From Frankineae bacterium MT45 (GTDB taxonomy: Bacteria; Actinomycetota; Actinomycetes; Mycobacteriales; Jatrophihabitantaceae), in assembly GCA_900100325.1 (NCBI GenBank), contig LT629697.1, positions 3,965,423 through 4,029,422 on the forward strand: a stretch of DNA of 64,000 bases. The letters run 5' to 3'. The position numbers and the translations under genes were made by a program. The notes beneath the pieces were generated by a model, which saw nothing but the letters and a program-made list of their open reading frames with translations, did no database searches and had not been told where the DNA came from. Positions 16,957 through 25,793 of this stretch are shown piece after piece (position 1 is the first letter of the stretch; the number at the start of each line of letters is the position of its first letter).

Positions 16957-18080
16957 CCCCGACGCCGCACGACATCCTGGTCGCGGCCGAGTGGGCCATC
17001 GCCGCCGGCCTAGTCGCCTGGCTCATCACCATCCCACTGCGGCGCCGATCGCTGGCTGGCCTGCTAGCCAGCGTGGTCTTCGTCGGCACCACCGCGTCGG
17101 TGGCCGCGATGGTCGGCAGTTTCCGGGCGATGTTCATCTCCACCAACGAACTCGTTCTCACTGTGACGGTTGCCCTGGCCGCCGGCATCATCGCCTCGCT
17201 CACCGCCTGGATGAGCATCCGCCGGCAGATGAAGGACCGCGAGGTACTCCGCAATGCGGTCCAGGAGATCGAAGCGGGACGGATCCCGAACACCGACGGC
17301 CGCCGCCTCAGCGCGGAACTGGAGAAACTCCGCGCCCAGCTGGAGGAGACCGGGCGCCGGCTCACCGAGTCCCGGGAACGGGAGCGGGCGGTGGAGACGT
17401 CACGCCGCGAACTCGTCGCGTTCCTCAGCCACGATCTACGTACCCCGCTGGCCGGTCTGCGGGCCATGTCTGAGGCGCTGGAGGATGGCGTCGCCGACTC
17501 GCCTGACCTGTATTACAAGCAGATTCGCGTCGAGGTCGAGCGCCTCACCAACATGGTCAACGACCTCTTCGACCTCTCCCGCATCCAGGCCGGAGCCTTC
17601 ACCCTGAGCAGCGAGACGGTGGCGCTGGACGACGTCGTCTCCGACTGCCTGGCTGCCCTGGCCCCACTGGCCCGGGCCCGTGGGGTCCGTCTCAGCGGGC
17701 AGACGTCGGGTGCGGCGACGGTGAGCGGAGACGGTCACGAGCTCAATCGGGCCCTGACGAATCTGGTCGCCAACGCGATCCGGCATACCCGCACCGACGG
17801 CGCGATCGACGTGACGGTGCAGGTGCGGGCCAACCCGCCCCTGGCCGAGGTGGTCGTCCGGGACGAGTGCGGCGGGATTCCGCGGGAGGACCTCGATCGG
17901 GTCTTCGAGATCGGGTTTCGCGGGGAGGCGGCCCGCACCCCGCAGCACCAGGAGGAGGTGAGCGCCGGCTTCGGGCTGGCGATCACCCGGGGCATCGTCG
18001 AGGCCCATCAGGGGACGATCGAGGTCCGCAACGTCGACGGCGGCTGCAGCTTTACCGTCCGCCTCCCCACCGCCGCCTGA
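16953..18080 (+). CDS. Membrane sensor histidine kinase
   Basis: 375 residues. Two to three helices at the N-terminus (about 10-30, 34-54, 66-87) leave almost no extracytoplasmic domain, so the stimulus is probably sensed in or near the membrane. A HAMP-like/coiled-coil region (95-150) leads to the H box [12 protein letters not shown] with His160, then the ATPase domain with N box [16 protein letters not shown]1 [16 protein letters not shown] and G2 [17 protein letters not shown] at 16953 overlaps the response regulator stop (GTGA). Cognate signal unknown. Confidence 0.94.
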   Translation: MTPTPHDILVAAEWAIAAGLVAWLITIPLRRRSLAGLLASVVFVGTTASVAAMVGSFRAMFISTNELVLTVTVALAAGIIASLTAWMSIRRQMKDREVLRNAVQEIEAGRIPNTDGRRLSAELEKLRAQLEETGRRLTESRERERAVETSRRELVAFLSHDLRTPLAGLRAMSEALEDGVADSPDLYYKQIRVEVERLTNMVNDLFDLSRIQAGAFTLSSETVALDDVVSDCLAALAPLARARGVRLSGQTSGAATVSGDGHELNRALTNLVANAIRHTRTDGAIDVTVQVRANPPLAEVVVRDECGGIPREDLDRVFEIGFRGEAARTPQHQEEVSAGFGLAITRGIVEAHQGTIEVRNVDGGCSFTVRLPTAA

Positions 18081-18097
18081 CCCGATACCGTAACCGG

Positions 18098-18430
18098 ATG
18101 ACAGTTGCCCGTTCATTGCTGCTCTTTCTGCTCGCCGCGGTGGCCGAGATCGGTGGGGCCTGGCTGATCTGGCAGGGCATCCGGGAGCACCGCGGCCTGC
18201 TCTGGGTTGGCGCTGGAGTGGTGGCCCTCGGTGCCTACGGGTTCGTCGCCACCCTGCAGCCCGACCCGCACTTCGGCCGCATCCTGGCCGCCTACGGCGG
18301 GGTCTTCGTCGCCGGCTCACTGGCCTGGGGCACTATCTTCGACGGCTATCGCCCCGACCGCTACGACCTGCTTGGCGCCGCGATCTGCCTCATCGGCGTC
18401 GGCGTCATCATGTACGTCCCGCGCCACTGA
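18098..18430 (+). CDS. ynfA: YnfA/UPF0060 small membrane protein
   Basis: 110 residues with four helices, matching the YnfA family: [12 protein letters not shown] in helix 1, [15 protein letters not shown] in helix 3, [20 protein letters not shown] before and in helix 4. The family is related to small multidrug-resistance transporters, and efflux of cationic compounds has been proposed. It begins 17 bp after the kinase and may be cotranscribed, though a TACCGT-like box lies 6 nt before the ATG. Confidence 0.88.
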   Translation: MTVARSLLLFLLAAVAEIGGAWLIWQGIREHRGLLWVGAGVVALGAYGFVATLQPDPHFGRILAAYGGVFVAGSLAWGTIFDGYRPDRYDLLGAAICLIGVGVIMYVPRH

Positions 18431-18459
18431 GAATGCGCGACTGCTCGGGAGTGCGCGCG

Positions 18460-19485
18460 CTACTGCTCGGCCAGCTCCCGCATACCGTCGCTGAAGTCGA
18501 CCCCAGCCGGCACGTTCAGCTCGGCCCGCAGCCGAGAAGAGTCCGCAGTTATATGGCGAACGTCGCCCAACCGGTAGGCCCCGGTGACGACCGGCGGCGG
18601 GCCGCCGGTGCTCGCAGCCAGGGCCCGGGCCATGTCACCGACGGTGCGTACCACCCCGGAACCGACGTTGAAGGCCCGCACCCCGGCGCCCGGCTGCGCG
18701 GTCAGCGCCTCGGCGGTGGCGGCGGCGACATCGCGGACGTGCACGAAGTCCCGCCGCTGGCGGCCGTCCTCGAAGACCTGCGGTGCCTCGCCCCGGCGCA
18801 AGGCCGAGAGGAAGATGGCGGCCACTCCGGCGTAGGGGGTGTCGCGGGGCATGCCCGGTCCGTAGACGTTGTGATAGCGCATCGCGGCCACCGACGAGCC
18901 GGTCGAACGCGCCCAGGCCGCGGCGAGGTGCTCCTGGGCCAGTTTGGTCGCGGCGTAGGCGTTGCGCGGATCCAGTGGTGCATCCTCGGTGACCAGGGCC
19001 GGCGCGAGCGGCAATCCGCAGTGCGGGCAGGGCGGTTCGAACTGCCCGCGCGCCAGTTCGGACTCCAGGCGTGGGCCGGGCGAGACCAGCCCGTGGGTCG
19101 GGCAGCGGCCGAACCCCTCGCCGTAGACGACCATCGAACTGGCCAACACCAGGCGGCCAACCCCGACGCGGGCCATCGCGGCCAGCAGCACGGCGGTGCC
19201 ATGGTCGTTGGAGTCGGCGTAGTCGGGTAGGTCCTGGACGTCCACCCCGAGGCCGACCTTGGCCGCCAGGTGACAGACCCCGTCGATCCCGGCCAGCGCG
19301 CCGGCCACCGCGTCGGCATCCCGCACGTCACCGACCAGCAGTTCGGCGTCGAGTTCAGGGACCACCCCATGGTGCACGTCCGGGCGGAGTGAATCGAAGA
19401 CGCGTACCTCGTGCCCCCGGCGCTGCAGTTCACGGACCAGGTGCTGGCCGATGAAGCCGGCACCGCCGGTGACGAGCACCCGCAT
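18460..19485 (-). CDS. SDR-family NAD-dependent epimerase/dehydratase with zinc knuckle
   Basis: 341 residues of extended short-chain dehydrogenase. TGGAGFIGQHL (6-16) binds NAD, D31 in VFDSLRP suggests NAD+ rather than NADP+, the active-site Ser is in LASSMVVYG and the Tyr/Lys pair is Y177xxxK181 (NAYAATK). Between them sits an insert carrying C128xxH131 and C153xxC156 (GRCPTHG and PPCPHCGLP), which looks like a metal-binding knuckle. A nucleotide-sugar substrate is likely (VYGPGMPRDTPYAGVAAIF is epimerase-like). ATG at 19485 overlaps the MtnP stop (TGATG), so the two are translated together. Confidence 0.88.
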   Translation of the reverse strand: MRVLVTGGAGFIGQHLVRELQRRGHEVRVFDSLRPDVHHGVVPELDAELLVGDVRDADAVAGALAGIDGVCHLAAKVGLGVDVQDLPDYADSNDHGTAVLLAAMARVGVGRLVLASSMVVYGEGFGRCPTHGLVSPGPRLESELARGQFEPPCPHCGLPLAPALVTEDAPLDPRNAYAATKLAQEHLAAAWARSTGSSVAAMRYHNVYGPGMPRDTPYAGVAAIFLSALRRGEAPQVFEDGRQRRDFVHVRDVAAATAEALTAQPGAGVRAFNVGSGVVRTVGDMARALAASTGGPPPVVTGAYRLGDVRHITADSSRLRAELNVPAGVDFSDGMRELAEQ

Positions 19486-20291
19486 CAGGGCAGCTCATAG
19501 GGCGGCGGCATATCGCTGTAGACGGCCGCACAGGCACAATCACCTTGTAAATCAGGGAGATTCGTCAGGGTGTCGGCCAGCAGGTCACGCAGCAGCGGCA
19601 GGTTGCGGGCGAAGGCGGCCAGCACCTCGCCGTGGGTGACGCCACCTCCAGCCTCGACCCCCGCGTCCAGGTCCGTGACCAGGGCGAGCGTCGTGTAACA
19701 GAGGGCGAGTTCGCGGGCCAGGATCGCCTCCGGCATGCCGGTCATCCCGATGATGCTCCAGCCATGCGATTGGAACTCCAACGACTCGGCCCGGGTCGAG
19801 AAGCGCGGGCCGTTGACGACGACCAGCACCCCACCGTCGGTCACCGCCGCCTCCGATCGCAGGGCCGCCGCCCGGCCCCGGGCGCAGTACGGATCAGCCA
19901 AGGAAATATGGGCAACGCCGGCCCCGTCGGCGACAAAGGTGGTGGCCCGGCCGTGCGTGCGGTCGACGAGTTGATCGGGGACGACGAGCGTGCCGGCGCC
20001 GAGTTCGGCCTTCAACGATCCGACGGCCGAGAGGCTCACCACCTGACGAACCCCGACCGAGCGCAGCGCCCAGAGGTTGGCCCGGTAGGGCACCAGGTGC
20101 GGGGCGAAGCGATGATCGGCACCGTGACGGGGCAGGAAGGCGACCCGGCGCCCGGCGAAGGTGCCGACCGTGAGTTCCGCGCTCGGCTCGCCGAAGGGTG
20201 TCGTCACGGCGACGGGACGCGCATCGGAGAGGAGGGAGTAAAAGCCCGAACCGCCGATCACCCCGATATCGGCCAGATCTGAGTTGGTCAC
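19485..20291 (-). CDS. mtnP: Methylthioadenosine/methylthioinosine phosphorylase family
   Basis: A PNP/MTAP type II enzyme of 268 residues that phosphorolyses 5'-methylthioadenosine (or methylthioinosine), part of methionine salvage. IGVIGGSGFYSLL and FLPRHGADHRFAPHLVPYRA hold the phosphate site; VVNGPRFSTRAES and SIIGMTGMPEAILAREL hold the nucleoside site. VTDLDAGVEAGGGVTHGEV carries the Asp that reads the 6-amino group in MTA phosphorylases. Methylthioinosine specificity cannot be excluded. GTG at 20291 follows a TAGCGT box by 6 nt; the next gene overlaps its stop. Confidence 0.9.
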   Translation of the reverse strand: MTNSDLADIGVIGGSGFYSLLSDARPVAVTTPFGEPSAELTVGTFAGRRVAFLPRHGADHRFAPHLVPYRANLWALRSVGVRQVVSLSAVGSLKAELGAGTLVVPDQLVDRTHGRATTFVADGAGVAHISLADPYCARGRAAALRSEAAVTDGGVLVVVNGPRFSTRAESLEFQSHGWSIIGMTGMPEAILARELALCYTTLALVTDLDAGVEAGGGVTHGEVLAAFARNLPLLRDLLADTLTNLPDLQGDCACAAVYSDMPPPYELP

Positions 20292-20297
20292 TCGGAC

Positions 20298-20303
20298 ACG
20301 CTA
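20298..20303 (-). promoter_or_regulatory. -10 box of mtnP
   Basis: TAGCGT on the minus strand, 6 nt before the GTG at 20291, back to back with the next promoter. Confidence 0.5.
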
Positions 20304-20321
20304 GCGCGCATGCGGGAGCGG

Positions 20322-20327
20322 TACGTT
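20322..20327 (+). promoter_or_regulatory. -10 box of DHFR-like gene
   Basis: TACGTT, 6 nt before the ATG at 20334. Confidence 0.5.
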
Positions 20328-20333
20328 ACCCCT

Positions 20334-21020
20334 ATGGGTCTCGTCACCTGTCAGATCTCCATCTCCCTTGACGGATTCACCGCGGGCCTGCATCAGAGCC
20401 GCGACAACCCACTGGGCGACGGCGGACTGCGACTGCATCAATGGATCTTCGCCACCGAGAGCTGGAACCGCCGGCAAGGCAATCCGAACCCGGTGGGGCA
20501 ACCCGGCACCGACGCCGATTCGGCGGTCATCGACGAGGCCACCGCGAACGTCGGCGCCTACATCATGGGCCGCCACATGTTCGGCGAAGGCGGGGGCTAC
20601 GCGGCCGGACGCGGCGTCGAGCCCGACACCTGGGACGAGACCTGGACCGGCTGGTGGGGCGAGAATCCCCCGTATCACGTGCCCGTCTTCGTGCTCACGC
20701 ATTACCCCCGCGAGCCGCTGACGATGCAGGGCGGCACCACCTTCAATTTCGTCACCGGTGGGGCCGAGGAGGCGCTGGCCCAGGCGCGAGCCGCGGCCGG
20801 TGACCGGGATGTCTCGATCGCCGGTGGGGCGGCGACGGTGCAGCAGTTCCTGCGGGCCGGTCTCCTCGATGAGCTCTACCTGCACATCGCCCCGGTGCTG
20901 CTCGGCGGTGGTGAGCGTCTGCTGGAGAACGTCGGCGACCTGCGGCTGGAGCCGATCAAGGTCGTCGCCTCCCCGGCGGTCACCCACATCAAGTACCGCG
21001 TCTCCAACGGCTCCGATTAG
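20334..21020 (+). CDS. RibD C-terminal / dihydrofolate-reductase-like protein
   Basis: 228 residues with the RibD_C/DHFR fold: CQISISLDGFTAGLHQS at the N-terminus, AYIMGRHMFGEGGGY, VFVLTHYPREPL, and DVSIAGGAATVQQFLRAGLL followed by ELYLHIAPVLLGGGERLL. Actinobacterial members of this group are numerous NADPH-dependent reductases of unknown substrate; some act on deazaflavin- or pteridine-like compounds, so dihydrofolate is not implied. It is monocistronic. Confidence 0.85.
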   Translation: MGLVTCQISISLDGFTAGLHQSRDNPLGDGGLRLHQWIFATESWNRRQGNPNPVGQPGTDADSAVIDEATANVGAYIMGRHMFGEGGGYAAGRGVEPDTWDETWTGWWGENPPYHVPVFVLTHYPREPLTMQGGTTFNFVTGGAEEALAQARAAAGDRDVSIAGGAATVQQFLRAGLLDELYLHIAPVLLGGGERLLENVGDLRLEPIKVVASPAVTHIKYRVSNGSD

Positions 21021-21208
21021 GTACGCGATACCGCGAGTCCCACAAACTCGGCGGTCACGGCCGGTTTCGTCCCAAACGTTGCCAGTACGGGTGTGACGGT
21101 CGTCAATCTGCGGGTATCGGCTTACGGCTCAGCATCTACGCTGGAGCAAAATGCCGCCGGCCGCCAGTGCCCGGCGGTGCCACCACAATCCGCTGCAGGA
21201 GATCCGCA

Positions 21209-22354
21209 ATGAAGCGCAAGCACTACGACGAAGACCACCTGGCGTTCGGGGACTCCGTCCGCACCTTCCTGCAGAAGGAGGTCGTACCGAATTACCTGGA
21301 GTGGGAAGAGGCCGAGATCAGCCCGCGGGAGATCTTCACCGCGGCCGGCAAGAACGGCTTCCTGGGTATGGCCGTCGACGAGCAGTACGGCGGCGGCGGC
21401 ATCGACGACTTCCGCTTCAACCAGATCCTGGCTGAGGAGGTCGCCAACGCAGGCGTCACCGGCACCGGCCTCGGCATCACCCTGCACAACGACACCTGCC
21501 TCCCCTACTTCCTCACCTACGCCAACGAAGAGCAGCGCGAGCGCTGGCTGCCGGGCATCGTCTCCGGTGACCTCATCACCGCGGTCGGCATGACCGAGCC
21601 CGGCGCCGGCTCCGACCTCGCCGGCATCCGCACCTCGGCCGTGCGCGACGGCGACCACTACATCGTCAACGGCTCCAAGACGTTCATCACCAACGGCATC
21701 AACGCCGACCTCGTCATCACCGTGGTGCGCACCTCGCCCGACCGCCACACAGGGCTGAGCCTGCTGATCCTGGAGCGCGGCCAGGAGGGATTCGAGCGCG
21801 GACGCAACCTCAACAAGATCGGGCTGCACTCCCAGGACACCGCGGAGCTCTCGTTCACCGACGTCCGGGTGCCGGTGGCCAACCTCCTGGGCGAGGAGGG
21901 GAAGGGCTTCCTGCAGTTGGTGAAGAAGCTGCCGCAGGAGCGTCTCTCGATTGCGGTCTCCGCGCTGGCCGAGGCGCGGGCCGCCTTCAACAACACTTTG
22001 GCCTACGTCAACGAGCGGAAGGCCTTCGGAAAGTCGATCGGCAGCTTCCAGAACAGCAAGTTCGTGCTGGCCGAGATCGCCACCGAGCTGGACGTCGCCC
22101 AGGCCTACGTGGACCAGTCGGTGATCGCCCTTAACGCCGGCGAGCTGGATGCCGTCGACGCCTCCAAGGCCAAGTTCTACTGCACCGAGCTGCAGGGACG
22201 GACCATCGACAAGTGCCTGCAGCTGCACGGCGGCTACGGCTACATGCTGGAGTACCCGATCGCGCGGGCCTACGCCGACGCGCGGGTCACCCGCATCTAC
22301 GGCGGATCCAGCGAGATCATGAAAGAGGTCATCAGCCGGTCGCTGGGGATCTGA
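21209..22354 (+). CDS. Acyl-CoA dehydrogenase, LCAD/IVD-type active site
   Basis: 381 residues with all three ACAD domains: helical N-domain, beta domain with MTEPGAGSDLAGI and NGSKTFITNG, C-domain with KAFGKSIGSFQN and LQLHGGYGYMLEYPIAR. The usual catalytic Glu near the C-terminus (YEGT in medium/short-chain enzymes) is replaced in IYGGSSEIMKEVISRSL, while Glu244 in LPQERLSIAV occupies the LCAD/isovaleryl-CoA dehydrogenase position, so the base is probably Glu244. Substrate is likely a long or branched acyl-CoA. Ribosome site CAGGAGA precedes the ATG. A similar gene, FadE25, lies near accD5/accA3 in mycobacteria. Confidence 0.93.
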   Translation: MKRKHYDEDHLAFGDSVRTFLQKEVVPNYLEWEEAEISPREIFTAAGKNGFLGMAVDEQYGGGGIDDFRFNQILAEEVANAGVTGTGLGITLHNDTCLPYFLTYANEEQRERWLPGIVSGDLITAVGMTEPGAGSDLAGIRTSAVRDGDHYIVNGSKTFITNGINADLVITVVRTSPDRHTGLSLLILERGQEGFERGRNLNKIGLHSQDTAELSFTDVRVPVANLLGEEGKGFLQLVKKLPQERLSIAVSALAEARAAFNNTLAYVNERKAFGKSIGSFQNSKFVLAEIATELDVAQAYVDQSVIALNAGELDAVDASKAKFYCTELQGRTIDKCLQLHGGYGYMLEYPIARAYADARVTRIYGGSSEIMKEVISRSLGI

Positions 22355-22362
22355 GACCGGCC

Positions 22363-22965
22363 TTGCGATTCATCCTGGCGTCAGGGTCGCCGGCTCGACT
22401 GGCGACCCTGCGCGCAGCCGGCGTGGAGCCCGAGGTGATCGTCAGCGGCGTGGACGAGGACTCGATCCGGGCCACCTCGGTTCCGAAACTGGTGGCTGCG
22501 CTGGCCGAGGTGAAGGCCCGGGCCGTCGCGTCGACGATTGCCGCAGATGCCCTGGTCCTCGGCTGCGACTCGCTACTGGAGCTCGACGGGGAGCCGCTCG
22601 GCAAGCCGGGTGACGCCGAGACGGCGACCGCGCGCTGGCAGAGCATGCGCGGGCGTAGCGCGCAGCTGCACTCCGGACATGCGCTGCTGCGGGTGACCGA
22701 TGGGGAGGTGACCGATCATCGGGTCGAGGTCGGCTCCACCGTCGTGCACTTCGCCGACGTCACCGACGCGGAGATCGCCGACTACGTCGCCACCGGGGAA
22801 CCGCTACAGGTGGCCGGCGCCTTCACCATCGACGGACTGGGTGGCTGGTTCATCGAGCGGATCGAGGGTGATCACCACAATGTGGTGGGGTTGTCGCTGC
22901 CTGTGCTGCGGCGCATGCTGAGCGAAGTCGGGTACGGCATCGGCGATCTGCCCGGCCGCGGCTGA
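22363..22965 (+). CDS. maf: Maf-family nucleotide pyrophosphatase
   Basis: 200 residues starting at TTG 22363, the only in-frame start that keeps the family N-terminus RFILASGSPARLATLRAAG. This is the Maf phosphate loop with the conserved Ser and Arg. LVLGCDSLLELDGEPLGKPG carries the catalytic Asp and the following Lys. GDHHNVVGLSLPVL is the conserved end. Maf proteins hydrolyse canonical or modified (d)NTPs and are tied to septum arrest. It sits 8 bp after the acyl-CoA dehydrogenase and before the biotin carboxylase, the usual maf position near acyl-CoA carboxylase genes in actinobacteria. Confidence 0.9.
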   Translation: MRFILASGSPARLATLRAAGVEPEVIVSGVDEDSIRATSVPKLVAALAEVKARAVASTIAADALVLGCDSLLELDGEPLGKPGDAETATARWQSMRGRSAQLHSGHALLRVTDGEVTDHRVEVGSTVVHFADVTDAEIADYVATGEPLQVAGAFTIDGLGGWFIERIEGDHHNVVGLSLPVLRRMLSEVGYGIGDLPGRG

Positions 22966-23039
22966 TCGGGGCTTCACCGCGGCTCAGTGTGTCAGCATTC
23001 TCTCAACTTCCTCGATGCAGCTCCATTCGGGGTTGAATA

Positions 23040-23067
23040 GCCACGTATCCTGTGGCTTTGCCACGTA
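23040..23067. promoter_or_regulatory. Direct repeat upstream of biotin carboxylase gene
   Basis: GCCACGTA occurs at 23040-23047 and again at 23060-23067, exactly 20 bp apart, about 60-85 bp before the GTG at 23125. The same-face spacing suits a dimer-pair or cooperative regulator. Confidence 0.3.
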
Positions 23068-23124
23068 GCTATACCGCTCGAAGTTACTTTGCAGCTCAGC
23101 TTGTACGCCTCGGAGGCTCTTACA

Positions 23125-24873
23125 GTGCAGAAAGTTCTCATTGCCAATCGCGGCGAGATCGCGGTCCGTGTCATTCGCGCCGCTCGCGACGCCGGTTACC
23201 AGTCGGTTGCCGTCTACGCCGAGCCCGACCGCGACAGCGTGCACGTCCGGATGGCTGACGAGGCTTTCGCCCTGGGCGGTAACACCCCCGGTGACTCGTA
23301 CCTGGTCATCGACAAGATCATCGACGCCGCCAAGCGCTCCGGCGCCGACGCGGTGCACCCGGGCTACGGCTTCCTCTCCGAGAACGCCGACTTCGCCCAG
23401 GCCGTCCTCGACGCCGGCCTCACCTGGATCGGCCCGTCCCCGCAGGCGATCCGCGATCTCGGTGACAAGGTGACGGCCCGCCACATCGCCCTGCGCGCCG
23501 GCGCCCCGCTCGTCCCCGGCACGAAGGACCCGGTCTCCGGACCCGACGAGGTCGTCGCCTTCGCTCAGGAGAACGGCCTGCCGGTCGCCATCAAGGCCGC
23601 CTTCGGCGGTGGTGGCCGGGGCCTGAAGATCGCCCGCACCATCGAGGAGATCCCCGAACTCTTCGCCAGCGCCGTCCGGGAGGCGGTCGCCGCTTTCGGC
23701 CGCGGTGAGTGCTTCGTCGAGCGCTACCTGGACCGCTCCCGTCACGTCGAGGCCCAGGTGCTGGCCGACAACCACGGCAACGTCATCGTCGTCGGCACCC
23801 GCGACTGCTCGCTGCAGCGGCGCAACCAGAAGCTCGTCGAGGAGGCGCCAGCGCCGTTCCTGAGCGACGAGCAGCGCGCCCGAATCCACAGCAGCGCCAA
23901 GGACATCTGCCGGGAGGCCAAGTACTCCGGCGCCGGCACCGTCGAGTACCTGGTCGGCAGCGATGGCGTCATCAGCTTCCTCGAGGTGAACACGCGCCTG
24001 CAGGTGGAGCACCCGGTCAGCGAGGAGACCAGCGGCATCGACCTGGTGCGCGAGCAGTTCCGCATCGCCGAGAACGAGGTGCTGCGCCTCACCGAGGATC
24101 CGACCCCGCGCGGGCACTCCTTCGAGTTCCGGATCAACGGCGAGGACCCGGGGCGCAACTTCCTGCCCGCTCCCGGCACGGTCACCACCTACGTCGAGCC
24201 CGGCGGCCCCGGTGTGCGCGTCGACTCCGGCATTGAGCCGAACTCGGTGATCGGTGGTGCCTTCGATTCGCTGCTGGCCAAGCTGATCGTCACCGGCGAG
24301 ACCCGTGACGAGGCACTGGCCCGGGCCCGTCGCGCCCTGGACGAGTTCGTCGTTGACGGCATGGCGACGGCGCTCCCCTTCCACCGCGCGGTGGTCCGCG
24401 ACCCGGCCTTCACCACCAACCCCTTCACGGTCTTCACCCGCTGGATCGAGACCGAGTTCGACAACCAGATCCCGCCGTTCAGCGGTGCCGCCGATGCGGC
24501 CGCCGAGACCGAGCCGCGCGAGACGGTTGTGGTCGAGGTTGGCGGCAAGCGTCTTGAGGTCTCACTCCCCTCCGGCTTCGGTGGCGGTGCCGCCGCGCCG
24601 AGCAAGAAGGCAGCCCCGAAGCGAACGGCTGGAAAGAAGTCGGGCGCCGCTGCATCGGGTGATTCCCTCACCGCCCCGATGCAGGGAACCATCGTCAAGG
24701 TCGCGGTATCCGACGGTGATGTCGTCGCCGCCGGTGACCTGATCGTCGTGCTGGAGGCCATGAAGATGGAGCAGCCGATTAACGCGCACAAGGCCGGCAC
24801 CATCTCCGCGCTTAACGCTGAGGTCGGCTCGGTGGTTACCTCCGGTTCCGCTCTGTGTGAAATCAAAGAGTAA
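23125..24873 (+). CDS. bccA: Acyl-CoA carboxylase alpha subunit (biotin carboxylase + BCCP)
   Basis: 582 residues. Biotin carboxylase N-domain [23 protein letters not shown]-grasp domain with [14 protein letters not shown] (glycine-rich loop) and [20 protein letters not shown] (catalytic region), C-domain, then a Lys/Ala linker ([13 protein letters not shown]) and a biotinyl domain with EAMKMEQP, whose second lysine... the Lys between the Mets, is biotinylated. It carboxylates biotin for the PccB/AccE pair at 6420. GTG 23125 is preferred because CGGAGG stands about 8 nt upstream. Confidence 0.95.
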   Translation: MQKVLIANRGEIAVRVIRAARDAGYQSVAVYAEPDRDSVHVRMADEAFALGGNTPGDSYLVIDKIIDAAKRSGADAVHPGYGFLSENADFAQAVLDAGLTWIGPSPQAIRDLGDKVTARHIALRAGAPLVPGTKDPVSGPDEVVAFAQENGLPVAIKAAFGGGGRGLKIARTIEEIPELFASAVREAVAAFGRGECFVERYLDRSRHVEAQVLADNHGNVIVVGTRDCSLQRRNQKLVEEAPAPFLSDEQRARIHSSAKDICREAKYSGAGTVEYLVGSDGVISFLEVNTRLQVEHPVSEETSGIDLVREQFRIAENEVLRLTEDPTPRGHSFEFRINGEDPGRNFLPAPGTVTTYVEPGGPGVRVDSGIEPNSVIGGAFDSLLAKLIVTGETRDEALARARRALDEFVVDGMATALPFHRAVVRDPAFTTNPFTVFTRWIETEFDNQIPPFSGAADAAAETEPRETVVVEVGGKRLEVSLPSGFGGGAAAPSKKAAPKRTAGKKSGAAASGDSLTAPMQGTIVKVAVSDGDVVAAGDLIVVLEAMKMEQPINAHKAGTISALNAEVGSVVTSGSALCEIKE

Positions 24874-24981
24874 GTAGTAAGTACCTCTCACCCGCGCGTT
24901 AGGCGCCCTAAAAGCATCGAAGTCAGAAAACCTGAGCTATCGTGTTTACCAGGGAGTCAGCAATTTCGAGAGGACACAACC

Positions 24982-25302
24982 ATGGCGAAAACCACCATCG
25001 TCCGTCTAACTGATGATTTGGACGGTTCCGATGCGGCCAGCACGGTCACCTTCGGTTGGGCGGGCCAGTCATATGAAATTGATTTGAGCAAGAAGAACGC
25101 GACCGCGTTCGAGAAGACGATCCGTCCTTATGTCACGGCGGGTCGCAAAGCCGGTGCCGGGACGCGAGGCCGTAAAGCCGGTCGCCGCGCCACTTCCGAG
25201 GATCTCTCGGCTGTGCGCACCTGGGCTCGCGAGAACGGCTTCTCGGTCTCAGATCGGGGACGCGTTCCGGCCAACGTGGTCGAGGCCTACAAAGCTCGTT
25301 AA
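24982..25302 (+). CDS. lsr2: Nucleoid-associated protein Lsr2
   Basis: 106 residues: N-terminal dimerisation domain (KTTIVRLTDDLDGSDA, FGWAGQSYEIDLSKKNA), a basic linker (RKAGAGTRGRKAGRR) and a C-terminal DNA-binding domain with WARENGFSVSDRGRVPANVV, where RGR inserts into the minor groove of AT-rich DNA. As the actinobacterial functional counterpart of H-NS it silences horizontally acquired genes. Ribosome site GAGAGGA precedes the ATG. The stop codon lies within a 25-nt tandem repeat, and a long terminator-like hairpin follows. Confidence 0.97.
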   Translation: MAKTTIVRLTDDLDGSDAASTVTFGWAGQSYEIDLSKKNATAFEKTIRPYVTAGRKAGAGTRGRKAGRRATSEDLSAVRTWARENGFSVSDRGRVPANVVEAYKAR

Positions 25303-25354
25303 ACCGCTGCGCGGTGGCGCTCGTTAAACCGCTACACGGTGGAGCTAGTTAGAC
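25294..25354. repeat. Stop-codon-containing tandem repeat after lsr2
   Basis: A 25-nt unit starting GCTCGTTAAACCGCTGCGCG occurs at 25294-25318 and 25319-25343 with a few changes, then a partial third copy (GCTAGTTAGAC) at 25344-25354. Each copy carries TAA or TAG at the equivalent site. Confidence 0.88.
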
Positions 25355-25365
25355 AAGTGCTTAAC

Positions 25366-25409
25366 AACGCCCGTCGATTCGGAGGTCACGCTCCGGATCG
25401 GCGGGCGTT
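25366..25409. terminator. Bidirectional terminator hairpin
   Basis: Arms 25366-25384 and 25391-25409 pair at 17 of 19 positions around a GTCACG loop. It lies between convergent lsr2 and the 25386 gene; the latter's stop codon falls in the loop, so the stem doubles as its last codons. The T-tract is short. Confidence 0.65.
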
Positions 25410-25739
25410 TATGCGTTCAATCGCGTTGATCCGCTGCTGAGCGAGGTCGGCCATCTTGTCGGTCCGCTGTCGCACCGACAGTGGAGTGGCACCGGTGGAG
25501 AAGACCATTGTCCAACCTCCGTCACCCTCTAAGGGGGGCACCTTTACCGCCAATTCCTCCGTCTTGACGTGGTGCATTCCGGCGAACTTATGGTTGCCGT
25601 CCACCACCACCACGAGCACATGGGCATCGGGAACCTCGGATACCGCGGCCACTATCTCTTCAGCCCGCTCGGCAAAAACATCGGAGACGAGAATGGTGCG
25701 GCGAGCGCGCTCAAGCGCCTCAGGCGATAGATGCTGCAT
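25386..25739 (-). CDS. Conserved-looking hypothetical protein facing lsr2
   Basis: 117 residues, unrecognised. The sequence alternates strands and helices: MQHLSPEALERARRTILVSD, then HVLVVVVDGNHKFAGMHHV, then WTMVFSTGATPLSVRQRTDK, and ends in a charged helix (QQRINAIERINARR). No signal peptide or membrane helix. Composition and codon use resemble the neighbours, and the opposite strand is also open but gives a low-complexity product, so this strand is preferred. It converges on lsr2 and shares its terminator. Confidence 0.6.
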   Translation of the reverse strand: MQHLSPEALERARRTILVSDVFAERAEEIVAAVSEVPDAHVLVVVVDGNHKFAGMHHVKTEELAVKVPPLEGDGGWTMVFSTGATPLSVRQRTDKMADLAQQRINAIERINARRSGA

Positions 25740-25793
25740 GACGAAACCCCTAACTGCTGGTACCGGTATCTTTTAGTTCTTGTGTGCTTACCG

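Noticed and set aside
22984-24384. 466-codon minus-strand open frame
   Set aside because: Antisense shadow of the biotin carboxylase gene; low-complexity Asp/Val/Gly composition and no motif.
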